DNA from: Pseudomonas sp. JM0905a
GTDB lineage: Bacteria; Pseudomonadota; Gammaproteobacteria; Pseudomonadales; Pseudomonadaceae
Assembly (NCBI RefSeq): GCF_014700075.1
Contig: NZ_JACXBU010000010.1
Span: 62,001-126,000 of the forward strand
Reading direction: 5' to 3'
DNA length: 64,000 bases
Part shown: positions 1-8,101 of the stretch, piece after piece
Numbering within the stretch: the stretch's first letter is position 1
Layout: each line of letters begins with the position of its first letter
Position numbers and translations under genes: made by a program
The notes under the pieces: model-generated
What the model was told of the DNA's origin: nothing
Seen by the model: the letters and a program-made list of their open reading frames with translations, nothing else
The model's database searches: none

Positions 1-1
1 C

Positions 2-355
2 GACTATGCGCAATCGGTGCGCTTCGTTACTGGCCACCTGAAGGATGGAAGCTGCGATCTGCCCTGGAGTGATCTCGTTGCGCCGGGGCAGACCCTGGTG
101 TTCTACATGGGGCTGGTCGGCCTGCCGGTAATCTGCGAGCAGCTGATCAAGCACGGCCGCGCTGCTGAAACGCCGGCGGCGCTGATTCAGCAGGGCACCA
201 CCAGTCACCAGCGGGTGTTCACCGGCACCCTGACCAACTTGCCGCAACTGGTGGCGGAGCACGAAGTCCACGCACCCACCCTGGTGATCGTGGGCGAAGT
301 CGTGAACCTGCGCGACAAGCTGGCCTGGTTCGAAGGCGATCAGGCCGGAGCCTGA
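2..355 (+). CDS. cysG: Siroheme synthase, C-terminal fragment (5' end outside window)
   Basis: The frame is open from the first bases of the window and ends at TGA 353-355, so this is the last ~117 residues of a longer protein. The run [12 protein letters not shown], then QTLVFYMGL and [11 protein letters not shown] near the end, match the C-terminal uroporphyrinogen-III methyltransferase part of CysG (SAM-dependent methylation of uroporphyrinogen III to precorrin-2 on the way to siroheme, cofactor of sulfite and nitrite reductases). The fragment could also come from a stand-alone CobA-type methyltransferase, because the N-terminal CysG dehydrogenase/ferrochelatase part is not visible. The next gene is convergent and overlaps by 16 bp. 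The sulfur-relay genes downstream fit a sulfur-metabolism neighbourhood. Confidence 0.88.
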   Translation, partial: DYAQSVRFVTGHLKDGSCDLPWSDLVAPGQTLVFYMGLVGLPVICEQLIKHGRAAETPAALIQQGTTSHQRVFTGTLTNLPQLVAEHEVHAPTLVIVGEVVNLRDKLAWFEGDQAGA

Positions 356-1353
356 TCCTTCTCCGCGACCGACAGGGCCTTCAGGTGCTCGCGACCATGG
401 GGGCGAGTGAAGTCTTGCATTGGCCCCAGCGGCACCACGCCCGTGGGATTGATGGTGCGATGGCTGGCGTAATAGTGGTGCTTGATGTGGGTGAAATTCA
501 CCGTCTCCGCCACGCCCGGCCACTGGTATAGCTCACGCAGCCAGCCTGAAAGATTGGGGTAGTCCTCCAGGCGCCGCAGGTTGCACTTGAAGTGCCCGTG
601 GTACACCGCATCGAAGCGGATCAGGGTAGTGAAGAGGCGCCAGTCCGCTTCGGTGATCCGTTCGCCGGTCAGGTAGCGACGCGTCTCCAGCAGGGCATCC
701 ATCTGGTCCAGCTCGTCGAAGAGAGTGTGGAAGGCTTCCTCATAGGCCTCCTGGGAGGTGGCGAAGCCGGCGCGATATACACCGTTGTTGATCGCCGGGT
801 AAATGCGCTCGTTGAGTGCATCGATCTCCGCTCGCAACGAATTCGGGTAGAAGTCGAGACGGTTGCCGGTGAGGTGATCGAAGGCGCTGTTGAACATCCG
901 AATGATCTCGGACGACTCGTTGCTGACGATGCGTCCGGTCTGCTTGTCCCACAGTAAGGGCACGGTAACCCGGCCGCTGTAGTCGGCGGTGTCCTGCGTA
1001 TAGCGCTGGTGCAGGTAGGCCAGTCCATCCAGCTTGTCGCCGGTGGAGCCGAACTGCGGGTCGAAAGTCCAACCCTGTTCCCGCATCAGCCAGCTCACCA
1101 CCGACACATCGATCAGTGATTCCAGGCCTTTCAGCTTGCGGAAAATCAGGGTGCGGTGAGCCCAGGGGCACGCCAGGGATACATAAAGGTGATAGCGGCC
1201 AGCTTCGGCGGGGAAGCCGCCCATGCCCGAAGGGCCCGGTTCACCATCGACAGTGATCCAGTTGCGTCGCCGTGCGCTTTCACGCTGGAAGCGGCCGTCC
1301 TTGGCGGTGTCGTACCACTTGTCTTGCCATTTTCCATCGATCAACAGGCCCAT
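340..1353 (-). CDS. Glutathionyl-hydroquinone reductase (GST-like, YqjG/ECM4 family)
   Basis: 337 residues, the usual length of this omega-like glutathione transferase class. The thioredoxin-fold half carries the ACPWAHRT motif at about residue 62, whose cysteine reduces glutathionyl-hydroquinones in the family. An all-alpha GST C-terminal domain follows, with the family-typical stretch around [16 protein letters not shown] at about residues 240-255. The enzyme is cytosolic, uses GSH and is expected to recycle quinone-glutathione adducts. The ATG start follows the preceding same-strand gene by 85 bp, so it may have its own promoter there. It overlaps the 3' end of cysG tail to tail. The family assignment is firm; the physiological quinone is unknown. 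Confidence 0.9.
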   Translation of the reverse strand: MGLLIDGKWQDKWYDTAKDGRFQRESARRRNWITVDGEPGPSGMGGFPAEAGRYHLYVSLACPWAHRTLIFRKLKGLESLIDVSVVSWLMREQGWTFDPQFGSTGDKLDGLAYLHQRYTQDTADYSGRVTVPLLWDKQTGRIVSNESSEIIRMFNSAFDHLTGNRLDFYPNSLRAEIDALNERIYPAINNGVYRAGFATSQEAYEEAFHTLFDELDQMDALLETRRYLTGERITEADWRLFTTLIRFDAVYHGHFKCNLRRLEDYPNLSGWLRELYQWPGVAETVNFTHIKHHYYASHRTINPTGVVPLGPMQDFTRPHGREHLKALSVAEKDQAPA

Positions 1354-1386
1354 GGTCGGTCTCCGAAATTGAGTTCGGATTAGAGT

Positions 1387-1439
1387 CTATCGATAGCTGT
1401 TCGATGGAAAAGCGTAATTTGATGGTCCTGACTATCGAT
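1387..1439. promoter_or_regulatory. Paired CTATCGAT boxes upstream of the hydroquinone reductase gene
   Basis: A perfect 10-bp palindrome CTATCGATAG is at 1387-1396 and a second CTATCGAT at 1432-1439, about 45 bp apart. Both lie in the 85-bp gap between the end of the ybiB-like gene and the start of the GST gene. The spacing and palindromy resemble LysR-type regulator sites, but no regulator gene is adjacent. This is an inference from sequence only. Confidence 0.3.
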
Positions 1440-2428
1440 TAGTTCGATGACTTGCGTGCTTCCCAGATGCGATCCGCTTCCACAAAGGCCTGCTCGCGTT
1501 CTGTGCCGAGTCCGCGCAAGGCCAGGGCGAGAGTGGCTCGAATCGCCAGTCGGCCGTATTCATCCTCGCATTCACCGCGCCAGACGCGGACGAGCTGGGT
1601 GGCGTCCAGGCTTTCCGGCTTCACGTGGCGCAACGGGGAAAGCGGGGGCCACTCTTCATCCCAGGCTTCACCATCGGTCGTACCATAGAGGTGGCAGATG
1701 GCGTCCGGGTTGGCTTCGATCTCGCCGCCTTCGCCCTTGATGACGATAGCGTGGTCACCGAGGAGCCTGCTGGCTTCACGGTGTTCCGCCTGGTAGCCGG
1801 GATGGAAGATGCTTTGCAGGCCGCAGCGGGCGCTGAGCGGGTTGAGGATGCGCGCCAGGGAGTGGATGGGAGAGCGCAGGCCGAGGGTGTTGCGCAGGTC
1901 GATCATCCGCTGAAGTTGTGGTGCCCAGGCTCCCAAGGGAATGAAGGCCAGCTGGCGCTCGTCGAGGGCAGTGGCGACCTGTTCCCAGTTCTGGCATAGG
2001 GGAATATCCAGCAGCTCCAGCAGTTGCTCGCTGTAGAGCCGCCCGGCGGTATGGGCGCCGCCGCCGTGGAGCAGGATGCGTATGCCGCTGTCGGCCAGGG
2101 CCTTGGCGGCCAGCAGGTACCAGGGCAGGTGGCGTTTCTTGCCGGCGTAGCTTGGCCAGTCCAGGTCGACGGCAATCGCCGGAGCCTGGTTGCGCTGTCG
2201 GAACGCTTCGGTGAAACCGGCCAGCTCCTCGGCGTTCTCCTCCTTGTGGCGCAATAACATGAGGAAGGCACCAAGCTGGGTGTCCTCCACTTCGCCGTCC
2301 AGCAACATGCCCATGGCTTCGCGCGCTTCTTCGCGGGTCATGTTACGGGCACCGCGCTTGCCCTTGCCGAGTATGCGTACGAACTGGGCGAAGGGGTGTT
2401 CAGGTGGGGTGACGAGATTCATAGGCAA
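1439..2428 (-). CDS. TrpD2/YbiB-type anthranilate phosphoribosyltransferase-like protein
   Basis: 329 residues. The N-terminal helical part (GARNMTREEAREAMGMLL, ~28-45) and the LLHGGGAHTAGR stretch (~118-130) follow the class III phosphoribosyltransferase fold of TrpD, but the protein is of the YbiB/TrpD2 type. E. coli YbiB is reported to bind nucleic acid rather than make tryptophan. In Pseudomonas this gene habitually follows tusE. Here it starts 10 bp inside the end of tusE, so the two are translationally coupled in a tusDCBE-ybiB operon. True anthranilate phosphoribosyltransferase activity is unlikely in this context. Moderately sure of the family, unsure of the role. Confidence 0.8.
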   Translation of the reverse strand: MPMNLVTPPEHPFAQFVRILGKGKRGARNMTREEAREAMGMLLDGEVEDTQLGAFLMLLRHKEENAEELAGFTEAFRQRNQAPAIAVDLDWPSYAGKKRHLPWYLLAAKALADSGIRILLHGGGAHTAGRLYSEQLLELLDIPLCQNWEQVATALDERQLAFIPLGAWAPQLQRMIDLRNTLGLRSPIHSLARILNPLSARCGLQSIFHPGYQAEHREASRLLGDHAIVIKGEGGEIEANPDAICHLYGTTDGEAWDEEWPPLSPLRHVKPESLDATQLVRVWRGECEDEYGRLAIRATLALALRGLGTEREQAFVEADRIWEARKSSN

Positions 2429-2754
2429 TTGGTCGGCTTCGGCAGTCCGGCGAGCTTGGCAGCAAGCTTGGCCGGTGCGCCCTTGAACAGGCGGTTCAGG
2501 TGCAGGCTGTTGCCCTTGTCAGGGCCGAGCTTCTGCGCCACGTATTTGACCAGCGGGCGGTTGGCCGGGGAGAGCTGGAATTCGGCATAGAAGCCGCGAA
2601 GCAGCTCAAGGATTTCCCAGTGCTCCGGCTGCAACTCCAGCTCTTCGCGCACCGCCAGCGCGGTGGCAACTGCCGGGCTCCAGTCGTCCAGTTCCTGGAG
2701 GTAGCCATCCTTGTCCAGCGGGATGCGGCGGCCGTCGATAAGAAGTTCGCTCAT
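2419..2754 (-). CDS. tusE: Sulfur relay protein TusE (DsrC family)
   Basis: 111 residues, the normal TusE/DsrC length. The C-terminal arm GLPKPTNCL ends with the penultimate cysteine that accepts persulfide sulfur from TusBCD and hands it to MnmA for 2-thiouridine synthesis at tRNA position 34. Other DsrC-type features are WSPAVATALA (~26-35) and the EHWEILELLR helix. ATG at 2754 overlaps the tusB stop by 4 bp (ATGA), the normal coupling in this operon. Cytosolic. Only one conserved Cys in the arm (TusE type rather than the dissimilatory DsrC with two) supports a tRNA-modification role. Confidence 0.95.
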   Translation of the reverse strand: MSELLIDGRRIPLDKDGYLQELDDWSPAVATALAVREELELQPEHWEILELLRGFYAEFQLSPANRPLVKYVAQKLGPDKGNSLHLNRLFKGAPAKLAAKLAGLPKPTNCL

Positions 2755-3053
2755 ATCCAGCTGTTCACCTTGTCATAGCGGCAGCACAGCTCGACGAACG
2801 CCGGGTAGTCCACTGCGTTCAGGCGCAAGGGCAGGTCAGTCAGTGCACGGGCCTCGATGTCTTCGGCAAGCGCGTGCAAGGCAATCGATTCGGGCATCAG
2901 TTCCAGGGCCTGACGGGCCACGCTGCCTGGTTGCAAGGCGTAGACCGCTTCACCGCTGAGCAACAGGCCGTCATTGGGCCCTAGCAGGCGAAGGCAGCTG
3001 CCGAGACGGCTGTCAGCGAAGGGGGAGTGGGAAAGGATATGCAGCGTGGCCAT
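2751..3053 (-). CDS. tusB: Sulfur relay protein TusB (DsrH family)
   Basis: 100 residues, the usual size. It starts MATLHILSHSPF and ends DYPAFVELCCRYDKVNSW, both typical of DsrH/TusB proteins. TusB is the structural partner in the TusBCD hexamer that passes sulfur from TusA to TusE during mnm5s2U34 formation. The start codon shares one base with the tusC stop (TGATG) and the stop overlaps the tusE start, giving tight co-translation. The conclusion rests on fold-typical sequence plus the conserved operon order. Confidence 0.92.
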   Translation of the reverse strand: MATLHILSHSPFADSRLGSCLRLLGPNDGLLLSGEAVYALQPGSVARQALELMPESIALHALAEDIEARALTDLPLRLNAVDYPAFVELCCRYDKVNSWI

Positions 3054-3409
3054 CAGAGAGTGAGCACCTGGTCGTAACGGTCGATAAGGGCAGTCAGGGC
3101 ACTGTCGTCGAGAACTTCCACCGCGAGTTTCAGGGTGGCGCCTTCCAGTCCACGCTCCTGCAGGCTGCGTTTAGAGGCGTAGAGCGACTCGACGCCAAAC
3201 AGCGGCAGGGCCTGGAGGTTGGCGGTCAGGTCCTTTTGCTCAAGAGCCGTGGGCTGTTGATTGGCGACGAGCTGGAACACGCCATCATCCAGGAACAGCA
3301 AACCAAGCGGCAGATCGAAGGCGCCGCCGGCGAGGGCAATATCCAACGCCTCGCGGGCGCCAGGACCGCTCCACGGACCCTGGCGGCTGATGATCAGCAT
3401 GGACTTCAT
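3053..3409 (-). CDS. tusC: Sulfur relay protein TusC (DsrF family)
   Basis: 118 residues. The start is placed at ATG 3409 rather than an upstream in-frame ATG at 3424, because GGAGG sits 9 nt before it and it lies one base after the tusD stop. The protein opens with KSMLIISRQGPWSGPGAREALDIAL, the DsrE/F Rossmann-like opening, and contains LLFLDDGVFQL (~40-50). It is the non-catalytic core subunit of the TusBCD sulfur-relay complex, which modifies wobble uridine in tRNA. Confidence 0.93.
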   Translation of the reverse strand: MKSMLIISRQGPWSGPGAREALDIALAGGAFDLPLGLLFLDDGVFQLVANQQPTALEQKDLTANLQALPLFGVESLYASKRSLQERGLEGATLKLAVEVLDDSALTALIDRYDQVLTL

Positions 3410-3410
3410 T

Positions 3411-3803
3411 TCAATTGCCTCCAAAGCTGACCAGTCGATCGGCCATCTGTGCCGCTTCGTGCAGCTGGCCCAGACCGGAAAGCTCCCAGCCTTCGGCCAG
3501 GTTGGCGGCCGGGCGCTCGTAGCGTCGTGCCTCTTCCTGGTTCAGCACGCCCCGGCGTAACGCCGCGGCAATGCAGACGACGCCATCCAGCTTGTGCTTG
3601 CGTACGAAATCACTCCATTCGGCGGAGAGGTTCGGCTCGTCCTGGGGGGCGACGACATTGACGGAGGCGCTGTGTACGCCGTCCTGATAGAAGAACAGGC
3701 GGACGATTTCATGGCCGCCGGCCAGGCACGCTTCCGCAAAGCGCAGGGCGCGACGGGAGGAGGACGCGTGGGGCGGGGCGAACAAGGCAATGGCGAATTT
3801 CAT
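3411..3803 (-). CDS. tusD: Sulfurtransferase TusD (DsrE family)
   Basis: 130 residues, first gene of the tusDCBE operon. MKFAIALFAPPHASSSRRALRF is the DsrE-type N terminus. LDGVVCIAAALRRGV (~75-89) holds the cysteine expected to carry persulfide sulfur received from TusA. The following tusC starts one base after the stop. The upstream region (3804-3916) holds the terminator of the next gene, so a promoter for tusD must lie between that terminator and 3804. Confidence 0.94.
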   Translation of the reverse strand: MKFAIALFAPPHASSSRRALRFAEACLAGGHEIVRLFFYQDGVHSASVNVVAPQDEPNLSAEWSDFVRKHKLDGVVCIAAALRRGVLNQEEARRYERPAANLAEGWELSGLGQLHEAAQMADRLVSFGGN

Positions 3804-3872
3804 GGTCGCTCGGGCGAATGGAAAACTGCTGGAATGATACGGCCAGACGCATTCTTTTGCCCGTCCAGACAG

Positions 3873-3895
3873 AAAAAAGCCCGCCGAAGCGGGCT
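3873..3895 (-). terminator. Intrinsic terminator of the BI-1 family gene
   Basis: A perfect 7-bp stem AGCCCGC / GCGGGCT (3878-3884 and 3889-3895) with a CGAA loop is followed, reading the minus strand, by a run of T (complement of 3873-3878). It lies 21 bp past the stop of the downstream-reading gene at 3917-4585. Confidence 0.9.
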
Positions 3896-3916
3896 AGTCC
3901 GAGGAGCGGTTGGCGA

Positions 3917-4585
3917 TCAATCGTCGCTGCTGAATACGCCAACCAGTTGCAGCAAGCTGATGAACAGGTTGTAGATGGATACGTACAGGCTGATGGTGGC
4001 CATGATGTAGTTGCGCTCGCCGCCGTGGATGATGGCACTGGTCTGGAACAGGATGCAGACCGACGAGAACACCACGAAGCCAGCGCTGATCGCCAACTGC
4101 AGACCGCTGATGTTGAAGAAGAGGCTGACCAGCGTGGCACCGATCAGCACGAAGAAGCCTGCAGTGATGAAGCCGCCGAGGAAGCTCATGTCCTTGCGGG
4201 TGGTCAGCACGTAGGCGGACAGGCCGAAGAACACCAGGGCCGTCATGGCGAAGGCCGAACTCACCACGTCGCCGCCATTGGGCATGCCGAGGTACATGTT
4301 GAGGATCGGGCCCAGGGTGTAGCCCATAAAGCCGGTCAGGGCGAAGGTGGATACCAGGCCCCAGGCGGAATCACGCAGCTTTACGGTCAGGAAGAACAGT
4401 CCGTAGAAGCCGACCAGTACGACGAAGATGCTGGGGTAGGGCACGCGCATCTGCTGCGCGACGTAGGCGACCAGGCCGCTGAACGCCAGCGTCAGGGCCA
4501 GCAGCCCGTAGGTATTGCGAAGGACGCGGCTGACTTCCAGCTGCTCCGCCTGCGCGGGGTTGAGGGCATAGTTCTGTTCGTTCAT
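3917..4585 (-). CDS. Bax inhibitor-1/YccA family membrane protein
   Basis: 222 residues with seven predicted hydrophobic helices and no signal peptide. This is the layout of the BI-1/TMBIM family, inner-membrane proteins such as E. coli YccA, a modulator of FtsH proteolysis and SecY quality control. Typical features are RNTYGLLALTLAFSG (~23-37), YTLGPILNMYL and the C-terminal SIYNLFISLLQLVG with an acidic tail SSDD that could form part of the di-aspartyl pH sensor known in the family. In Pseudomonas it sits next to the tus genes and tRNA-Ser, as here. It is monocistronic, with its own terminator. Confidence 0.88.
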   Translation of the reverse strand: MNEQNYALNPAQAEQLEVSRVLRNTYGLLALTLAFSGLVAYVAQQMRVPYPSIFVVLVGFYGLFFLTVKLRDSAWGLVSTFALTGFMGYTLGPILNMYLGMPNGGDVVSSAFAMTALVFFGLSAYVLTTRKDMSFLGGFITAGFFVLIGATLVSLFFNISGLQLAISAGFVVFSSVCILFQTSAIIHGGERNYIMATISLYVSIYNLFISLLQLVGVFSSDD

Positions 4586-4668
4586 CGCGACACTCCCGAA
4601 AATGGTTTCCGTGACCTTGGTCAGTTCTGGATATTAACAGAGGCTCTGATGCCGCCAATTGCAAGAGT

Positions 4669-4696
4669 TTGACAGCGTGTTGCGTTCCGGTAGTAT
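4669..4696 (+). promoter_or_regulatory. Sigma-70 promoter of tRNA-Ser
   Basis: TTGACA at 4669-4674 and TAGTAT at 4691-4696 with a 16-bp spacer, followed by the GC-rich discriminator GGCGCCCCGC, as is usual for stringently controlled stable-RNA promoters. The tRNA begins 16 bp after the -10 box. Confidence 0.85.
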
Positions 4697-4712
4697 GGCG
4701 CCCCGCGCAAGC

Positions 4713-4802
4713 GGAGGTGTGGCCGAGTGGTTTAAGGCAGCGGTCTTGAAAACCGCCGAAGGGGAGACTCTTCCGTGAGTTCGAATCTCACCGCCTCCGC
4801 CA
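4713..4802 (+). tRNA. tRNA-Ser(UGA)
   Basis: 90-nt class II tRNA with a long variable arm. The acceptor stem GGAGGTG pairs with CGCCTCC (one T-G wobble), the T-loop is GTTCGAATC, and the anticodon loop CTTGAAA reads TGA. The discriminator is G and CCA is encoded. It reads UCA and related serine codons. Confidence 0.97.
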
Positions 4803-4814
4803 TTTATATAGCTG

Positions 4815-4838
4815 AAAGCCCCGGATTCCGGGGCTTTT
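4815..4838 (+). terminator. Terminator of tRNA-Ser
   Basis: A 10-bp perfect stem (AAAGCCCCGG / CCGGGGCTTT) with a 3-nt loop starts 13 bp after the tRNA and is followed by TTTTGCTTTT. Confidence 0.9.
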
Positions 4839-5071
4839 GCTTTTCTGGGGTATTCCCAGCCTGTTCCCATGGCCCGACGTTGGACCCACATCTTCTCGGA
4901 CCGCCCCAGTAAATACCCTCCCACATTCAGTGACCTCACCAACGCGGTGATTCGCGAACAGGAATGTCGCCGTCTCCATTCGTCCGAGCACCAGATCATC
5001 GCATCAAGTTGCGCTGTCGCATGCTTTGGGATGACTTGAATTACGGCGGTGCGCCGTGTGCGGAGGTATTG

Positions 5072-5287
5072 ATGGCACGCGATAAAGAGTTCGCTTTGAA
5101 ACACGCGCTGGTGGCGGTATTGGCGGCGGCGATTGACTTGGGTGTGGGGGATCAGGTGATTGCGAAGGCTACCGCCGGAATCGTCAGCGACGATCCCAGA
5201 TATCGATGGCCGCAGCCGTCGCACCTCAAGTCGCCACTTGCAGAGATCGAGCAAACCGCCGGGTGGATTGAGCGTCAGAGTGGCTAG
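5072..5287 (+). CDS. Small orphan protein, family A copy 1 (71 aa)
   Basis: 71 residues starting at ATG 5072 with CGGAGG at 5061-5066. No known domain recognised. It is clearly a paralogue of the gene at 15437-15652: same length, no gaps and about 51 of 71 residues identical, with blocks ALVAVLAAA, DLGVGDQV, AKATAG, DPRYRW and AEIEQT shared. The N-terminal half is probably an alanine-rich helix; there is no signal peptide. Flanks of the two copies also keep short matches (TGACTTG..TACGGC upstream, GTCGTTGA...GAGCCG downstream), so they arose by duplication. Conservation of the protein over the DNA argues that it is translated. Function unknown. Confidence 0.65.
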   Translation: MARDKEFALKHALVAVLAAAIDLGVGDQVIAKATAGIVSDDPRYRWPQPSHLKSPLAEIEQTAGWIERQSG

Positions 5288-5640
5288 TGCCTGCCTCAGG
5301 TCGTTGACGATACGAGCCGGGGAGGGGCGTCATTCCGGGAGCGTCGACCTTGCTGCGTTGGCGTACTGCTTTTTGGCGAAGGAGTCGCGGTTGAGTGGGC
5401 CAGAAACACAAAGCCCCGTGCGAGCAGGACGGGGCTTTGTGTACATCGCGTGGGGCTGATCCTTCAGCTGATTTCACTCTGCTCCCGGGCTTGTGAAAAA
5501 CTCGTGAAGGCCTTTTGCATCGCTACATCTTTCACTAACAAGAATGTAGAGAGGGAGCACCTCGCAGAGGATGCCCCCGATGTGGCTTCAGACATTCAAA
5601 TCCGGACCTGCATGGCGACCAGGAGCCGCGCTCACAAGCG
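5288..5640. other. Intergenic stretch with one strong hairpin, no gene seen
   Basis: About 350 bp between the 71-residue gene and the convergent 66-residue gene. The only clear structure is the 14-bp inverted repeat at 5406-5442. No open frame here shows convincing coding character. Confidence 0.5.
5406..5442. terminator. Perfect 14-bp inverted repeat, probable bidirectional terminator
   Basis: ACACAAAGCCCCGT (5406-5419) and its exact complement ACGGGGCTTTGTGT (5429-5442) enclose a 9-nt loop. The stem is GC-rich in the middle with A/T ends. It lies between two genes that face each other, as expected of a shared terminator, although a true T-run is missing. Confidence 0.6.
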
Positions 5641-5841
5641 TCAGGTTCTGGTGTTCAGCCGAACGCATTCCCCCATCGCTATTGCCTCGTCTTCATGCTT
5701 ACCGCCGACAAAGTCACCAGTGGCCTTGTCGATGATCCGGTACCAGTAGGCGTCCAGCGCTGTTCCTCCGAGAACTTCCCCATTCCTGATCCCTTTGGAA
5801 TGTGAGCGTGGGACTCTTTTCACCGAGAAGCGTGCACTCAT
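5641..5841 (-). CDS. Small hypothetical protein (66 aa)
   Basis: 66 residues. ATG at 5841 is preceded by GGAGATCCACC, a good ribosome binding site, which is why the longer frame reaching 6111 is not used. The protein is basic at the N terminus (SARFSVKRVPRSHSKG) and then compact, with YWYRIIDKATGDFVGGKHEDEAIAMGE, reminiscent of a short beta-strand unit such as a DUF-type or PepSY-like fragment, but I do not recognise a family. No signal peptide or membrane segment. It is convergent with the 71-residue gene and divergent from the multicopper oxidase gene. Confidence 0.55.
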   Translation of the reverse strand: MSARFSVKRVPRSHSKGIRNGEVLGGTALDAYWYRIIDKATGDFVGGKHEDEAIAMGECVRLNTRT

Positions 5842-6274
5842 GGTGGATCTCCTTGTGTAGGAAGAAGTGGAACATTTTTGATAGTCGTGCCTGGCCGGTC
5901 TCGCAACCTTGAAGTCGCAACGGATCGTTTCAGGCGGCCGTCGCCTGGAGCCTTTTGCCCGCGATTCCCGGGGCCGAGCACCGGCGAATCGACAATTCTC
6001 CGCTCGTCCATTGGATGGCTCTTTCCCGCTCTCTCGCGTTTCGTTCGGTCGCTCAGGTTGGGTCTGTTCAGTCTTTACAGACAGGCGCGTCAATATCGTG
6101 ACAATTGGCATTTACATTTTTATACACCTGCTCTTTAGTCAGGTTATTGACGTTCTGCGGCGCTAAACAAAACGAGCGAATGCTCAAACAGCCCATTCCT
6201 TCACCGGTGAAGTCCTTATCAGAGGCGCCTTAAGGCGCCCGGCCGGTGTCGAGGGTCAGCAACTGGAGAGAGTC
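5842..6274. promoter_or_regulatory. Divergent promoter region with a 16-bp palindrome before the multicopper oxidase gene
   Basis: No gene is seen in these ~430 bp. The perfect palindrome GGCGCCTTAAGGCGCC at 6224-6239 lies 35 bp before the oxidase start codon, where it could be a dyad operator or fold in the 5' leader. Upstream sequence around 6100-6170 is locally AT-richer, a plausible promoter position. No CueR-type copper box was recognised. Confidence 0.4.
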
Positions 6275-8062
6275 ATGAAACGCCCTGACTGCGAGCACGC
6301 TATAGGTCGGCCTGAGGATTTGGCAGACGGCGAAGGGAGAAGGACATTTCTGAAATTGACAGCAGCGACGATGGCGGCGCCATTGCTGATGACGGGCACC
6401 AGGGCCCGAGCAGAAGTCGCGCCCCCGGTGTTTCCACCCAGTCCGCCGACCGTTCCCTGGGCTCACGAATTGCCCACTCAAGTGAATCCCATAAGCCCGG
6501 TTTCGTCCCTGAGCCCGGTGCCTACCGAGGTTGCCAACGTCGCTGGGGGCGAGGCGGGGCGAAATCCCCATCAGCGCTGGGCGCAGTTCGCGCCGGGTGC
6601 GCTGCTCTACGAGATCAGCGCAACTGAGCGAAACGACTGGGTCTACAGTCCGTCCTATCCAGCCCAGCGCCTCTGGGGCTTCCAGGCCAACAGCAATCCG
6701 GACAAGACCATGCCCAGCGCTACTTTCCATGCGCGCTATGGGCGTCCGCTGATCTGCCGCATCCACAACAAGTTGCCGCAGAACCATGTCGGTTTTGGTA
6801 CGCCGGAAATCTCTACCCACCTGCACAACCTGCACTGCGGGTCGGAGAGTGATGGTTTTCCGGGCGACTACTACAGCCCGAACAAGCATGGTCCGACCCT
6901 GTCCGCCAACGGGCGCTTCAAGGATCACCTGTATTCCAACGTCAAGGCAGGGTTCGAGGCGAGGCAGGACCTGGTGGGTGATCCCACCGAGGCACTGGGG
7001 ACGCTCTTCTATCACGACCACACCTTGGATTTCACAGCGCCCAATCTCTACCTCGGGTTGGCGGGCTTCTACTACATATTCGACGAACTGGATTCGGGTA
7101 ATGAGGCTGACCCCAATCCCAATGCACTGCGTCTGCCGAGCCATCCGTACGACTACCCGCTGAACTTCAATGACCGGCGCTTCGACGCGAACGGACGGCT
7201 GTTCTACGACCAGGTCAACCCGGAGGGAGTCCTGGGCGACAAGGTCGCGGTGAATGGTCGAATCGAGCCGGTTTTGCGGGTCGCGGCTCGCAAGTACCGC
7301 TTCCGGCTGCTGAACACTGGGCCGAGCCGTTTCTACAACTTGGCACTGGTGTCACCAACCAATGTGCTGCAGAAGTTCACGCACATCTCCAACGACGGCA
7401 ATCTATTCCCGGCGCCGCTGCTCAATCAGACCAGCGTGACCCTCGGCGTTGCCGAGCGCGCAGACATAGTGGTCGACTTCTCGAAGTACGTGATCGGGAC
7501 CCAGTTGTATCTGGTCAACCGGATGCGCCAGGTGGAGACCCGCCTGCCGAAGGACATCAAGGACCCCGGCGACCGGGTGCTGAAGATAATCGTCGACCGC
7601 TATCCGCCGTCCCAGGATCTGAGCCGGGTGCCAGCCACGCTGCGGCCGTTGCCGGTGATTACTCAGGCGGAAATCAACTCGGCACCAGTGCGGCGCTGGA
7701 TCTTCGAGCGCGACAAGGGCATGTGGGCGATCAACGGCAAGTTCGTCGATGTGAACGTCGCCAGGGCTCAGATTCCCAAGGGCGGTTACGAGATCTGGGA
7801 GCTTTCGAACGTCAACGATGGCTGGAGTCACCCCATCCATATCCACTTCGAGGAAGGACGAATCCTGGAGAAGATCGTCAATGGGGTCAGTGTTCCCATT
7901 CCGGCCCATGAGCAGGGACGCAAGGACGTCTATGTGATCGCGCCCTTCACTACGTTGCGGATATTCCTGCGCTTCCGCGACTACAAGGGCAAGTACCCCA
8001 TGCACTGCCACAACCTGATCCATGAGGACCACGCCATGATGCTGCGCTGGGACATCGTCTGA
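6275..8062 (+). CDS. Tat-exported multicopper oxidase (CotA/bilirubin-oxidase-like)
   Basis: 595 residues. A twin-arginine signal, GRRTFLKLTAATMAAPLL, is at ~22-39. The four copper-binding motifs appear in order: HLHN (~182), FYHDH (~245), HPIHIH (~519) and HCHNLIHEDHAMM (~577), together supplying type 1, 2 and 3 copper ligands with a Met as probable T1 axial ligand. The last motif is close to that of CotA and fungal bilirubin oxidase. Expected reaction: one-electron oxidation of a phenol, metal ion (Cu(I), Mn(II)) or tetrapyrrole coupled to reduction of O2 to water in the periplasm. ATG 6275 follows GGAGAGAG. The SCO-family gene 39 bp downstream is probably co-transcribed and may supply copper. 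Substrate unknown. Confidence 0.88.
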   Translation: MKRPDCEHAIGRPEDLADGEGRRTFLKLTAATMAAPLLMTGTRARAEVAPPVFPPSPPTVPWAHELPTQVNPISPVSSLSPVPTEVANVAGGEAGRNPHQRWAQFAPGALLYEISATERNDWVYSPSYPAQRLWGFQANSNPDKTMPSATFHARYGRPLICRIHNKLPQNHVGFGTPEISTHLHNLHCGSESDGFPGDYYSPNKHGPTLSANGRFKDHLYSNVKAGFEARQDLVGDPTEALGTLFYHDHTLDFTAPNLYLGLAGFYYIFDELDSGNEADPNPNALRLPSHPYDYPLNFNDRRFDANGRLFYDQVNPEGVLGDKVAVNGRIEPVLRVAARKYRFRLLNTGPSRFYNLALVSPTNVLQKFTHISNDGNLFPAPLLNQTSVTLGVAERADIVVDFSKYVIGTQLYLVNRMRQVETRLPKDIKDPGDRVLKIIVDRYPPSQDLSRVPATLRPLPVITQAEINSAPVRRWIFERDKGMWAINGKFVDVNVARAQIPKGGYEIWELSNVNDGWSHPIHIHFEEGRILEKIVNGVSVPIPAHEQGRKDVYVIAPFTTLRIFLRFRDYKGKYPMHCHNLIHEDHAMMLRWDIV

Positions 8063-8101
8063 GGCCTGCTGCGGCGCAATTTCGAGGTGGGAGGAATCGT
8101 C

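Noticed and set aside
3818-4672. 284-codon plus-strand frame opposite the BI-1 family gene
   Set aside because: The minus strand has a well-formed seven-helix protein and terminator; the plus reading is Gln/Glu/Asp-rich and without a start signal.
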